Part shown: positions 1 through 11,956 of the stretch, one piece after another
Numbering within the stretch: the first letter of the stretch is position 1
How the letters are laid out: the number at the start of each line of letters is the position of its first letter
Assembly (NCBI GenBank): GCA_963682025.1
Contig: OY821517.1
Span: forward strand, 102,650,412 to 102,714,411
DNA: 64,000 nucleotides
Direction of reading: 5' to 3'
Source of the DNA: Cordilura impudica
Taxonomy: Eukaryota; Arthropoda; Insecta; Diptera; Scathophagidae
Notes under the pieces: generated by a model
Database searches by the model: none
What the model was told of the DNA's origin: nothing
What the model saw: only the letters and a program-made list of their open reading frames with translations
Program-made: the position numbers and the translations under genes

Positions 1-915
1 AAGTATTCGGGACGGTACAATTCTGAAAATCTGTTGGTCAACTAGAAAGAAATACTTTCCAATAAAGCATGTGGTCGGTTATTAGCTACAACGTCTATAT
101 TGGTCACAAGAAATCACCATGCCTATTCATATTAAAGATACTGATATTCGTTAACGCGTTATTGTTATTTCTACTAGCATGAGACAGCTATAAAAAAACC
201 CTTAAACAAATTTTCATCTACTTCGTTAGTTTTATTCTTAATTGTCTCCTATAAGACAAAATTTAAAAACTCAAATATTTTACATTTAAACTGTGTTAAC
301 TACAGCTGATGCTAAAAAAAAGTTTCTAATCATTTCTTCTGGATAAGATTCATAACAAAGTTATTTCGAAGGTTACAAAAAACCTGCAGATACATAAAAA
401 CTTTTAAGCTCCAATAATTAGATAAAAAAACAAATGTTTTGGCAGCCAAATCAAGTTTGGTTCACACTTAAAAGTTGAGCCTAAAGACAATTTTCAGCTT
501 AACATAAATTGTTTCTACTTACAAAAACAAAAAACTACACCATTTTCAATATGTTTGATTTAAGAAGTGAAAATAAATTATTGACGAACATATTTTGTCG
601 TATGTTTTTAGTTATCAAAGGGTACATACCGACCGTCTGTGTGTCCATGTAAACCTTGTAACAAAACTACAAAAATAGTTAGTCTAGACCAGTGGTGGCC
701 GTCGAGAGAATTGAATTAGTAATAGCGTTGATGAGCATGTGTTAGTTGTACAACACTGATCGAAATCCATGGACGTAACACAATGCCGATATTGAATTGG
801 CTTGTATAGATTTTGTATGAACATTTATATGAACGACTAAAGGGGAAAATAGTTGAGTTCATTGTCGAAAGGCACATTCATTGCCCTTCATTCTTCCGTG
901 GCTTTCATTTTATTT
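1..915. other. A+T-rich non-coding stretch with a repeat fragment
   Basis: No convincing gene is visible. The only recognisable part is around 618-672, where a CGTCTGTGTGTCC tract followed by a CATGTAAACCTTGTAA segment matches the middle of the INE-1-like repeats seen elsewhere in this window. The rest is A+T-rich sequence with no ORF that resembles a known family. Confidence 0.5.
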
Positions 916-1718
916 TTATACCCTATACCACAATGCGGTGTGGGTATAATGACTTTGTGCTGCTGTTTGTTATTATATTACCAAAAATATATGACCTAAG
1001 CCCATCTTTTATTATACCTATCGACTCAGAATCACTTTCTGAGTCTACTTAGCGATGTCCTTCCGTCCGTCCGTCTGTGTGTCCACGTAAAACTTGTAAT
1101 CAAATTACATGTCGCAAATATGAATATATTTTGATGAAATTTAGCGTGTAAGCTTTTGTTGGCCGCAGGATGAACACTGTTGAAATTGGTGAGAATCGGT
1201 CCATGTTCAGACCTAGTCCCCTTACAAATGACCCATATGAAATCGACATCAATTGCGATAAGATCCAAATTATTATATAGATCTCAGTCAAATTGGGTTT
1301 GTATGTGTTTATTATATCCATTAATCAGCAGTCCAAAAATAATCTCTATAGGACAATTCTTAGTCATAGGCCACATATAGAGCTGCATCCCGATCTTGAC
1401 TTAAATCTATCAAAAAAACAAAAAAATTGCATAGATTATTCTCACATTTGGTTTGTATATATTTTTTAAAAATATAAGTGACTTTACCAAAAATAGTCGG
1501 GATCGGTCCATTTTTCGATCTAGTCCCCATATAAATATAGCACCCGATATGAACTTTTTCATATCTGCAGCCAAAACAATTTATAACAATTCCACTAAAA
1601 TTTGGTTTATGCTAATTTTCTATATCCAATTAGTTGGACCGAAGAGATAGGGTTTCTAAACCATGGTATAGGGTATCGTATAGTCGGTCTACATCGACTA
1701 TAATTTTCTTATTTGTTA
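916..1718 (-). repeat. INE-1/DINE-1-like repeat, full-length copy
   Basis: This is an about 800-bp member of the commonest dispersed family here. It reads in reverse: TTATACCCTATACCAC at the left and a degraded GGTCTACATCGAC palindrome before TTTTCTTATTTGTT at the right. Inside are the GTCCGTCCGTC tract and the segments shared by all copies. The overall plan (terminal hairpin with ATACCC..GGGTAT, GTCC tract) resembles Drosophila INE-1/DINE-1, a non-autonomous Helentron-type element. That relationship is inferred from architecture, not from a search. Confidence 0.75.
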
Positions 1719-1733
1719 AATTTTCTTTTACTT

Positions 1734-1916
1734 TTAATAGTATTTTTTTTTTTCGTTTTCGACAACTACAAGAAGTTTAGGGTGACAGCTTCTATAATGG
1801 CGCTTAAGAGTAAATGCCGTTTTTGTTTTGAATACATAGTTACACACCGGGCACTCCGCCTTATTTAGCGCGTTTAAACAAAGGAAGAAACTACTTTCCC
1901 ATTTTTCATCATACAT
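1734..1916 (-). pseudogene. Short ORF with a BED/C2H2-like zinc finger, probable hAT-type remnant
   Basis: A 60-residue open frame starts with ATG and contains CPVC, fourteen residues, then the H of KRHYRSCH, giving C-x2-C-x14-H-x4-H. A LKRHY..CHP ending is typical of BED-type fingers at the N terminus of hAT transposases and their domesticated derivatives. No further transposase domain follows, and the ORF lies in the 225-bp gap between an INE-1-like repeat and a mariner element. It may be the stub of a decayed hAT copy or one exon of a host gene. No promoter or splice signal decides between these, so the call is tentative. Confidence 0.35.
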
Positions 1917-1943
1917 TATAGCTTTGGTTTTACTAAAAATATA

Positions 1944-3210
1944 AAGGGTCCGCCAAATAACTTTTTTTTTTTTGAAAATGCTATAAAAAAACTACTGAAT
2001 ATTATCTACTGAATATTATCTCAAATTTATTTTTTTATTTGAAAGTACAATCCTTCCGGTTAATAATGGAAAATAATTTCTTTCAAATGGCTGCCTCGGC
2101 TGCCCATGCAGTAGCCTACACGATCGGTCCAATTTTTAAGCACATTATCGATTGTGTGCAGCTGTATTTCACCAATGGCTTCACGAATATTGTCCTTTAA
2201 AGCGTCAATTGTGTCTTGCTTGTTGGCGTAACAATTATCTTTGAGGGCACCCCACAAATAATAGTCCAGCGGTGTCAAATCGCAGCTCCGAGGTGGCCAA
2301 ACGACATCAGCTCTGCGGCTGATAATGCGATCTTCAAAAACAGGGCGCAAAACATCGAGTGTAGCTTCGGCTGTGTGGCACGTAGCGCCACCCTGTTGAA
2401 ACCAAATGTTGTCCTCCTCTTCAATTTTTGTGAACAAAAATAAGTTCAACATGGCCCGATAATGATCGCCATTGACTGTAACGGCCACTCCTTGCTCATT
2501 TTTGAAGAAAAATGGCCCAATTATGCCTCTGGACCAAAATCCGCATCAAACAGTGACTCGTTTTGGGTGTATCGGCTTTTCAAAATATGCGTGCGGGTTT
2601 TCTGTGCCCCAAATGCGACAATATTGCTTGTTTACATACCCGCCAAGATCAAAATGAGCTTCATCTGAAAAGATGATTTTTTTTTGGCAAAATCGGCATC
2701 TTCTGTAAGTCGATCGCAGGCCCACTTAGCGAAGCGAAAACGCATTGGATGGTCAGTTGGCTTCAACTCCTGAACCAATTGGACTTTGTATGGCATCATA
2801 CCATGGTCTTTATGCAAAATTCGTGTCAATGATGCCTCCGAAATGTTCAATTCTTGAGATCACTTTTTGCCACAGCAGCAATATTCTCGGGTGCACGCAC
2901 TTTTTTTTTGGCTTTTCACGCTTTGGGTTAACGATGAGGATACCAGTTTCTTTCATTTTTTTCACAAGATAACGAACATACGGAGCTGACGGTGCTTCTA
3001 TTCTTCCAAAATCCGTACGCAATTTTCGCACACATTCTGCAACATTACCATGATTTTCAAAGTAATGTCGCAATATTTCCCAGCGTTGTTCAAGCGTATT
3101 CGTTCAGCGGAAGGATAAAACTAATTATCTGTCAAATCAGACATGAGCTAAGTGTTACCATTCACGAAATAAGCACTAGTTGAAAAAAAAACGTTAGATG
3201 GCGGACCCTT
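1944..3210 (-). mobile_element. Mariner-family element, rosa-like, complete ends
   Basis: The element is bounded by terminal inverted repeats AAGGGTCCGCCAAATAAC on the left and, in reverse complement, AAGGGTCCGCCATCTAAC on the right. Each is flanked by TA, the target duplication expected of Tc1/mariner elements (1942-1943 and 3211-3212). It is 1267 bp long, about the family size, and carries one broken transposase on the reverse strand. The transposase motifs (QQxGATCHTA, PPRSCDLTPLDYYLWG) match the fly lineage that includes rosa elements (DD41D if the downstream Asp is the third catalytic residue). That subfamily name is from memory. Confidence 0.85.
2060..3073 (-). pseudogene. Mariner-like transposase, frameshifted
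   Basis: Three reverse-strand frames cover one transposase. Positions 2810-3073 hold the N-terminal helix-turn-helix part (HYFENHGNVAECVRKLR). Positions 2632-2850 continue the DNA-binding region and run towards the first catalytic motif. Positions 2060-2488 carry the rest of the DDE/D domain, ending in KEIIFHY just inside the terminal repeat. At least two frame changes separate the pieces. The second catalytic aspartate, normally in a QQDGATCHTA-type motif, reads QQGGATCHTA here, so the product would be inactive even without the frameshifts. The third acidic motif, SCDLTPLDYYLWG, is intact. In life such a protein cuts and pastes its own element at TA sites in the nucleus. This copy could at most be mobilised by a related enzyme. 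Confidence 0.85.
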
Positions 3211-3242
3211 TATTTATGAAATAAAAGCTTTAATAAAATAAA

Positions 3243-3996
3243 ACAAGTAAGAAAATCATACGATACCCTGTACCATGCGTTTAGAAACCTTATCTTTTAG
3301 GCCCAACTAACTGGACATAGAAAATAAGCAAAAACCAAATTTGAGTGGGATTTTTATTAATTTTTTGGCTGCAGATATGAAAAAGGTCATATCGGATGCT
3401 ATATCTATATGGGGACTAGGTCCAAAAATGGACCAATCCTGATCATGTTTGGTAAAGTCTCTTGTATTTTGCAAAAATATATACAAACAAAATTTGAGAA
3501 GAATCAGTGTATTATTTTTGTTTTTAATAGATTTAAGTGAAGATCGGGAAGTAGTCTATATGGGGCAATGGGAACATTTTTGGACTACTCACTAATGCAT
3601 GTAATGAACGCATACAAACCCAATTTGAGTAAGATCTATATGACAATTTGGATCTTATGGCAATTTATGTCGATTTCATAGGGGTAATTTGTATGGTGGC
3701 TAGGTCTAAACATCGACCGATTCTCACCCATTTCAACACCGTTCATCCCATGGCCGATGGAAGCTTATATACCAAATTTCATCAAAATATATTCATATTT
3801 GCGACCTGCAGTTTGATTACAAGGTTTACATGGACACACAGACGGACGGACGGACGGACATTATTAAATCAACTTAGAAAGTGATTCTGATTCGATCGGT
3901 ATAATTAAAGATGGATCTAGGTCAAATATTTTTTGGTTGTTACAAACAGCAGCACAAAGTCATTATACCCAAACCACGTAGTGGTATAGGGTATAA
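3243..3996 (+). repeat. INE-1/DINE-1-like repeat
   Basis: Forward copy running from ACAAGTAAGAAAAT to GTGGTATAGGGTATAA. The 18-bp palindrome found near the left end of other copies is deleted: the sequence jumps from GAAAATCA directly to TACGATACCCTG. The GGAC tract and the 3' ATACCC/GTGG hairpin are retained. Confidence 0.8.
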
Positions 3997-4224
3997 GAAA
4001 TTGTGTGTTGCTGTAAATATTGTCTATGTACATATTAAAAAAATATACATATGTACATGAATTTCAAAAGGCAATGCGACATAGACCTGCTTCCTTCAAA
4101 AGCTTTCAGATGACTGCATGAAATTGTTGTTTACTTTTACTCTTTGGTGAGTATTTTTGTTTTCGTTCGGCTGTATACACATAAGACGCCGAACACCAGC
4201 GTGCTTGGTACGGCCTTCACTGGT

Positions 4225-4840
4225 CAAGACCCATCTTTTGTTATTCTGATCGACTCAGAATCAATCAGAATCAATTTCTGAGTCGATGTAACGATGGCCG
4301 TCCATTTGTTAGTCCATATAAACCTTGGAAATATGAATATATTTGAATGAAATTTCGAATATATTGCCATGTTCAGACGGCAAAATGAACCACTTTATTT
4401 GCTCTCTGAATCGCGATTGCAAACCCTGGTGTTCAGAGTATATGTAGATATATACGTTTTATCTGTTAAATGTTTCTATTTATATTATTGCAAATACTAT
4501 TTTTTTTTCTTTGTTTATATACTCGTATTTTTGACAGCTAGTTCTATAATCTAGCTAGTGATAGTCATTTTATCAAAATTGGAGAAACTTGGAAACCTGC
4601 TGTCCGGCAGAACATAGCATAAGCTTCTATCGGCCATAGCACAAACGATATTGTAGTCATTAAAATTCAGTCGAGTTCGATTCCTATAAGTCCAAATTAT
4701 CATGCAGGACTCTGTCATATTGGGTTTGAGTGTGTTTATAATATTCTTTAATCAGTGGTGCAAAAATAAAACATATAGGGTACGTCTCAGTCATTGCCCC
4801 ACACGAAAGTGATTCCCGATCTTCAATTTAATGCAACAAA
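4225..4840 (-). repeat. Degenerate INE-1-like repeat
   Basis: A diverged copy is recognisable by CCCATCTTTTGTTATTCTGATCGACTCAGAATCA, split over its two halves around 4227-4290, then GTCCATATAAACCTTGGAAATATG and, near 4700-4830, GTCATATTGGGTTTGAGTGTG and CCCGATCTTCAATTTAATGC. The terminal hairpins are lost and several internal segments are missing. Confidence 0.6.
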
Positions 4841-5565
4841 ATGCTTCTTACAAAGGGTAATCATCCCCTCTGGGGAGACAGTTGCCAGTTACATGGTCCT
4901 TACTTGCAAACATTAAACTTTAGTGTCTTTCCCTTTATTCTGTTTAGGTGTATATATTATTTCGACAGGTTGTTAGAGCTGCGACTGTTTCAGGTAGGAC
5001 GGTTTTATAAAACGCTTTGCTGTCCCCACTTTTATTTATGTCTATATAAATAGAGGTGACATCAGGGATATTTCAATAATTGTGCTTTACATTTCTGTTA
5101 CTTGTCTACCGATTTTTAACTCGGCCGCACAGAGTATTATTTGACATTAAAACGTGACTATTATTATTTAAAGTTTATGAACATTAAGTCTGGCTATTTT
5201 AATTCTAATGGGTTGATATTATTTAGAGGATGATGTGGCTAATTTAAGGGAATTTTTGAAGTTGGTTCCGTGATTTTAGTATGATCAATTGTTTTTGACA
5301 GTGTTTTTTTTTTATTTCAAATTCCATCAGTACATCTTTTATATACCCACCCCTTGGGAAGATTTAAATTTTCGTGTAAAAAACGTTTTTTTTTAAATAT
5401 TTTTTATTTAATATATCGAAACCGTATTTTGTTTGAAATTTTATTAGGTAATTGCTTATCCAACTATCGTTTGGGTGATTTTGAATCCATTTCCCATCGA
5501 ATTTTCTAGCAAAATTTATTTTTAATAAATTATTTAATTTAAAATATCGAAATCATTTTTTATCT
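4841..5565. other. No identifiable feature
   Basis: A+T-rich sequence with a few short T-tracts around 5300-5420. I see no ORF, repeat terminus or RNA gene that can be supported. Confidence 0.5.
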
Positions 5566-6060
5566 TCTATCTATATATATAAAATTGAAATTTTGTGGGT
5601 TTGTAGGTTTGACATTAAACCATAGGACCGATATTGGTAAACCATAAAACCTATCTTCTTGAAATTTCCACAGTGTGTAATTAGGCATCGGGAAAGTAAA
5701 AAAGGCTATATTTTTTAATATATGAAGTGGGTGTGGCACCTCCCTTATATGAAAAATATTTAACATCATATATCTGGAGCTCTATGATAACAATAGTCCT
5801 GAAACTTTGTAGGAGTACATAAGTTAGTAATGTGAGAATTCGGGCTAAAAATTGGCGAAATAAAACTAGTGGAAGACAGTATTGAAACCAGGTATGAGTT
5901 CACAAATGATGAGTATGTGAAGTTATGTGAAAAATGGGCGGGATCATAGCAGTAGGCATGGCACCTTCCATACATGGTAAATACATATCATCATAATTAA
6001 CAACAAAAATATTCACTAGAAATATGTTACATGGCAAAACAGCGGTTGCCGGGTCAGATT
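5566..6060 (+). mobile_element. Non-autonomous Helitron with minisatellite motif
   Basis: The left end, TCTATCTATATATATAAAA, has the TC start and TA-rich run typical of insect Helitron 5' ends. The right end has the hairpin GGCAAAACAGCGGTTGCC followed by GGGTCAGATT, close to the usual ...CTAG end but mutated. Inside are two units of the GTGGGCGTGG / GGCACCTCCC / ATATCTGGAGCTCTATGATA motif that recurs in longer arrays at 30.5, 42.5, 47.8, 51-52.7 and 62.5 kb. No ORF. Confidence 0.7.
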
Positions 6061-7545
6061 GTTTTATATAATATCAACTTGATTTAAGTGGACTCATTTC
6101 GCAGGGGGTATATATCAGTTTGTAAATCCATGTGTAGCTAATCGAAATAAATTTCTCATAAAAGGAGAAGTCAATTTGGTAATTTCTGTCTGTCTATCTG
6201 TTTGGGAGCAAAGTTGTGTTAGGTCTGGTAACGGTGATGCAACAAACTAAACCTCCTCGCGGTGCTCGTGGGCAAAGATAGTTAATACTATTCCAGGTTC
6301 ACCAGTGCTATTCTTTTTAAGGGGGATAACTGGTATTATCAAGGATAACTGAAACGAAGCCTCACCACAGGCTATAAATTGGTACTACGGGAAGTCATGA
6401 TTTGCCCAATGAAGTTAATAGGATAGGCTATCTTGACGGAGCTGATATGAGCACTAACACATGCAGAAGAAGCTAGTGCTTAGGCACAACTGAGGTGGTG
6501 AGGAGTCACCCAGAAGAGTTGGTTGGTCACATCTCATAAATTGTGTGTGGTGCATTGGGTGTCGGAATGTCTTAGTCAGTTTACTTTTGGAACCATGGGA
6601 CTGGAACGTTGTCTGCATCAAGCTATGTCTCCCCTGATAAGAAAATCAGTACGATCATTTAGTAAGATTACATTATGGATGCTTTAAATACAAAAGCGTT
6701 GTTGGGATGAAGGATGTGCATGAGTTTAACTTGAATTCGGAGGGCTATTGATGTCACCTCATAGAGATTACAGATACATGGCACGAAGAAGTATTGTGGA
6801 CAAGAGTGGTGTTGGTTGGGCAGAGATATCAGGAAGTTTTTGTGTTGTTGTCCGAGTTATCAATGCTTGATGGTATGTATATTATCTTCAAAATAACCTT
6901 GGGGAAAAGGGTCCCTCGGGTGCTACAATATATATTGTAGAAGAGTTTTAGATAGGCTGGGCCTCTCAACAGGAAGTGAGATCTTGCCTAAAACATATCT
7001 CAAAATTGGTACCATCTTATGCTGGAGCGATTGGGAGACTGCACAGTTTCTGCCTGTTTTCTAATCATCCTGCGATATGCGTTCAAGGTATGAGCTCATG
7101 TAAAGTACCCAGAAACTTTATCTATTGTTGGTAGAAAATAAAGGTAACATGGGTCGAAATCTTTAGGCTTAAATGTTCGCCATAATCTACAGTAGTTTGG
7201 TATTTAATTGGGAGCCTCTAGGCTAACCCAGTGAATAATGACGAACGAAACATAGATCAGTAATGTATCATGAAATTTCATGTATAAGTGAATAGAGATC
7301 ATTAAACTTTAACTACTCCGATGTACTCATTATAAGATTGATTTATAAGTATAAGTTGCAATAAATATGAATCCTACATTGACATCATACTAATACCATT
7401 CCAAGTCTGTTTGATTCATAAGTCAAGTCAGTTTGATTTATAATTTTAGAAAAATGCTTATAAAACTGGTAAGTGATTCAACTCATTCACTTCACTCATG
7501 TACCATAATAATGGAACAGAGCAAACGCACAACCTCACAAACTAT
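6061..7545. other. Unassigned, less A+T-rich non-coding block
   Basis: Between about 6170 and 7260 the base composition is visibly less A+T-rich than the surroundings, with segments such as CCTCCTCGCGGTGCTCGTGGG. There is no ORF above 60 codons. It could be a decayed LINE untranslated region or another dead repeat. I cannot name it. Confidence 0.4.
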
Positions 7546-7878
7546 AATATTAATAAGCTAAACGATTTCTTGTGACCGATGTTTTGTTCTACCTTTTATC
7601 CCGATTTTGACCCAGCGTATATTATTTGAAAGGTATTCCTTCTTAACCGTTTTGTAGATTTACAGATTTTGAATTTTTTTTCTTTATTTTGAGTGAATTG
7701 CATTTATAGTCACTACTAACACATGCATAAAATTATACAATGCCATGTGTGTGTTTATTAAATTTCATAATGTGTTTTTAATAAAAATGAGTTTGTTTTT
7801 TGTGTTGATTTGTGAGTTGGCTATAAAATAAAATTTGCTAGAATTTGCACTCAAATTTCGAGGGCTGGAATTTGCTAG
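7546..7878 (+). repeat. Dispersed repeat family B, copy 1 (Helitron-like end)
   Basis: The unit starts AATATTAATAAGCTAAACG, continues GATTTCTTGTGACCGATG and ends TTTCGAGGGCTGGAATTTG-CTAG followed by T. Two further copies (8821-9204 and 46384-47190) share both ends and the middle (GAAAGGTATT, ACACATGCATAAAATTATACAATGCCATGTGTGTG). The CTAG|T end suggests a non-autonomous Helitron; this is inference. Confidence 0.65.
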
Positions 7879-8820
7879 TAAGTATTTAATTGTTTGTGTT
7901 CGAATTATAATTATATATCTATACACGTTGGTGAAGGAGGGTCTAAATCAACATCGTAATAAATGTTGTTAAGCATGAGTATCAAACTGAAGAGTAAATA
8001 GAAGGTTCGAAAACATTTCAATAAGTATGAATGCGTATAAGTACAAGAAATTCTGAATCACATTTCCACTTTAGTCACTTTTGCATTACTCCTTGCTTAT
8101 CTCTGGTACAAAAATGTGAAGACACTGCGATAAAATAAAAAAATATGGTGAAAAATATTCACAGAACATGGGCATATAAATATGTATCGTCACTGCATAT
8201 ACATTTTTGTATGCTTAATGTTTTTGTTTTTTTTTTCTTTTGTTCATGTGGACGTTCATATCTGCAAAGGATAACTAAAAGCAAAAAAAAAATTTCTTCA
8301 TTGGTACATACATATATGCTCGTTACATTTAATAACACTGTGGTACATTTTTCGAGTTATTGGATAGTGGGTAAAAATTCCAAGACAGGGTGAGTGTATT
8401 AGGCCCGTTAAGTAAAACATCTAAAGGGATGCTAAACTTTTCTTTATAAACTTCTTCATATTAATTTAGTTTTTCTGCTCTAACTCAAAAAACATTGACG
8501 ACTTCTCACTAAGCCTTAAATAAATAATTTTTAATAATAATAGAATATTATGTTAAAATTTTAAAAAGATCACATTTAATGAAAATTTAATGCATATGTT
8601 TTAACTGCACTAAGTCTGAGAAATCCTGGAGCTATTTATCTAAGCTCAGGACCACAAAAAGTTACAAGCATACTACTTTCTAACAAACTGCCATCTTAAT
8701 TATTTAATATTATTCAATATTTTCTTCGCTGGCCAGAAGTCAAAGTAAAATACTCCGCCGAGCATCGTCTTTTGCTATTTTAGCCTAACCTAGAAACGAA
8801 CATATTACACAATTTATACA
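7879..8820. other. No identifiable feature
   Basis: A+T-rich spacer between two copies of repeat family B. No supported gene or terminus. Confidence 0.5.
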
Positions 8821-9204
8821 AATATTAATAGGCTAGGCGATTTCTTGTGACTGATGTTTTGTTCTACCGTTTTATCCCGATTTTGACCAAACATATTTTA
8901 TTTGAAAGGTATTTCTTTTTAGTCATTTTGCAGGTTTACAGATTTATAAATTTTTTCCTTTATTTTGAGTAAATTGCATTTAAAGTTGCTACTAAAACAT
9001 ACACAAAATTATGCAATGCCATGTATGTGTTTATTAAATTAGTTAATGTGTTTGTAATAAAAATGAGTTTGTTTTTTTTGTGTTGAATTTTTTTGTGTTG
9101 ATTTTTGGCTATAATTGATTAACATACTTTTAGGATCTTTATTTAATGAAAAAATAAAATTCCCTAGAATTTGCGCTCAAGTTTCGAGGGCTGGAATCTG
9201 CTAG
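8821..9204 (+). repeat. Dispersed repeat family B, copy 2
   Basis: Same ends as the copy at 7546: AATATTAATAGGCTAGGCG then GATTTCTTGTGACTGATG on the left, TTTCGAGGGCTGGAATCTG-CTAG|T on the right. It is about 50 bp longer because of a duplicated TTTTTTTGTGTTGA segment and extra bases near 9100-9150. Confidence 0.65.
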
Positions 9205-10600
9205 TTTATATAAATGTACCAAGCGGGTTGAGTTCCGTCTGGAGTAATATGCTGGGTAACTCCTAGCAAAAGCTTGTTATTGATCTGAAAGTGCAGGTAA
9301 TAATATCTTTATAGTTTCGACAGGCAACGTACGTTTAACTTCAGGCAAATTGCCGTTTGCCGAAAAAACTTCATTTAATTATCAGAGTCGTTATGTTTAA
9401 ATTTTGAATGCAATTGGAAACTGTGTGCTATGAATATAAATTACTGGCAACTTTGTCGATGTGTTGAAATATAAAACATACGTAAGTACATGTGTTTGTC
9501 AAAGTAACAAATATATAGATATATGAAGATAATTTTTATTTTATAACATATATTTTTCTATGAGAAAATTTATCCACGTGGTTACATACTTTTAACAAAA
9601 GTTTATGTAAGTCTTAAAAGTTTTAGAAATTTTTGCTGCTTAACTTAATTATTTATAAGTTCTTCTTGTTTTATTTTTTTAAACGCACAAAGAAAGAACT
9701 TAAACAGGCTTTACGTTTTTGTTATAAAATGTTTTATGCTGAATAATTTATGTTACAAAGTTTTTTTTTATTTTTACAATGGTCTTTTAGTATATCAGAA
9801 ACGATATAAGTAAGTATATATATATTTTTTTGCGAAATCGTGGTCATAATTTTTACAAGTCATTCTAATTTTTATGCTAAGAAGAACAAAATAATGATAA
9901 GGAATGTTGTAGATATTTTTTTTTTGTTGTACTGGCAACAACAAAAACTTATTTGAAAAAAAAAAACCGTTCTATGTTAGGCATTGTAAATTTGATGCCT
10001 TAAAATAAAAAATAAAATTGCTAAATATAAAGAGAAAAGTTTTTTAAAAAAATATGTAAAGGTAAGCCGTAAAAAATATCTTAGTGAAAACACTTTAGTA
10101 TGACTAAGAAATTTATTCTGATTTGGGTGAATTTGGATATAATTTTTAAAATCAATATCAACAAAAACAAGTGGTTATAATTATTATATTTTTTTAGTAT
10201 AATATTTTTTTTTGGTTTTAATTCAATGCAAATATTTTAACAAGAATTAAAAAAATTTATGGTCAATTAGTTTATTGGAAAATGTGTTTTTTAAATAAAT
10301 TAAATCAATTTAACCACCATAACTAGCTGGACGCCAATGTGGTAAGGCTACAACAAACAGAAATAGAATAATAGGAAATTCAATTCAATTCATATAATTT
10401 TTGATATTATCTACATTTTTGTACATTTAAACTTTCTTAATTATTTTAAATTCAATTGGTACATTGGGATTAGGTTCTATTTATTCAATGAAACCCGAAA
10501 TAACAGATTTTGGTATATATAATGATTTAATGAATTTAATAAATTTAATAATAATTTATTTAATAAATTTACTTCTATCATCCCTAACCTGATTATACTA
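9205..10600. other. A+T-rich spacer, no gene seen
   Basis: Very A+T-rich sequence with homopolymer runs and no ORF of note. A short low-complexity array of AATTTAATAA-type units lies near 10525-10565. Confidence 0.5.
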
Positions 10601-10690
10601 CACTAGCAGTATACCCGCTACGTTGTTACCAAAATTATTATGTAAACTAGCAGTTTTTACCCGGTCTTGCCCGGGATAAAAAGGCCTTTG
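10600..10690 (-). repeat. Two Helitron-like 3' termini in tandem, reverse orientation
   Basis: ACTAGCAGTATACCCGCTACG (10602 on) and ACTAGCAGTTTTTACCCGG followed by TCTTGCCCGGGATAAA (10645 on) are, read on the reverse strand, hairpin-plus-CTAG|T ends like those of insect Helitrons. The second has a clear CCCGG..TTG..CCCGGG hairpin. The bodies of the elements are not recognisable. Confidence 0.5.
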
Positions 10691-11134
10691 AATTGAAAAA
10701 TGGTTCACTATGCTTACCAGGCGCTGAGTACTTAAAAATTTGTATGGGCAGTAAATTAATTTTTTTATTTCAATTCAAAATTTTTTGATTTTTTAATTTA
10801 GAAGTTTTTTAAGATGCTGCAGCAAAAATGCTTCAAAAATAAGTTGCGAAACCGCTTTAAGTATTTTTTAAGTTTATTTATAAACATCAAATTTAACGGA
10901 ATCGTTTGCAAATTAAAGGAATCAGAACTTTTAAAAATTGAATTACTTCATTCAATAAGTGATCATCATTGAGCAGAGACGTCAAATTCAAATTTCAGAA
11001 ATGAAATACTAATGCGACGTTTAATATTGTGTCGCAAGGTTTCTTTAAGCAACTGCTTATAGTATATGTGTGGCCTATTTTGGTCAACAGGTAATTATTT
11101 CACATACGTAGATATAATTTATTATATGACATTT

Positions 11135-11835
11135 CACTAAGCTGTGTTCCGCGAGCGAGTCGCGCCCGATGGCTCGCGTTTGGCAGCCAGACCCGTGCTG
11201 CCGCGCAGTTGTTGTCAACTTATTTTAATCGCCATAATATATTTTTCAGATCATTGCGATATTTTTGCTGAGCTGTGTCCCGCGAGCGCGTCACGTCCGC
11301 ATCAGTCGCGTCCGCGTCCGCGCGCCTTGCGCCGCTTCCTCGCAGCTACTACCCGTTCTGCCGCTTAGTTCTCGTTAACTTATTTTAATTCCTAAAACAT
11401 ATTTTTTGGCGCATTGCGATATTTTAGCTGGGCTGTGTTCCGAGAGTGCGTCGCGTCCGCATCCGTCGCGTCCCGTGCTGCCGCTCAGTTGTTGTCAGCT
11501 TATATATTTTTCAGATCATTGCGATATTTTAGCTGAGCTGTGTTCCGTAAGCGCGTCGCTGCCTCGCAGCTACTACCCGTGCTGCCGCTTAGTTCTCGTT
11601 AACTTATATTAATTCCTAAAATATATTTTTTAGAGCATTGCGATATTTTAGCTGAGCTGTGTTCCGAGAGCGCGTCACGTCCGCATCCGTCGCGTCCGAG
11701 TCCGAGTCCGCGGTCGCGCGCCGCGCGCCGCTTCCGCGCATTTGGCAACCACACCTGTGCCGCCGCGCAGCTGTTGCCAACTTATTTTTATTGTCAAAAT
11801 ATATTTTTCAGATCATTCCGATATTCCAGCTAAGC
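11135..11835 (+). repeat. GC-rich irregular tandem repeat
   Basis: Six copies of a unit begin with GCTGTGTTCC (at about 11141, 11272, 11432, 11537, 11656 and a diverged one at 11834), so spacing varies from about 105 to 178 bp. Each has a GC-rich half (CGCGTCGCGTCCGC, CCGTGCTGCCGC) and an A+T-rich half (TTATTTTAAT, ATATATTTTTCAGATCATTGCGATATTTT). ORFs within it follow the repeat and are not genes. It stands out sharply from the surrounding A+T-rich DNA. Confidence 0.8.
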
Positions 11836-11956
11836 TATATTCCCCGTGCTATTGAAAAGAAAACTCATTTTAAATGCATTTATTGTAGGACATATATTGA
11901 GAGCAGTATGCAAATGTTTACTAAAATAAATATTTAACAAAATTCATTAAATAAAA

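Noticed and set aside
11144..11937. ORFs of 68-92 codons (11144, 11406, 11659)
   Set aside because: They follow the GC-rich tandem repeat units; the similar protein starts arise from repetition, not from a gene.
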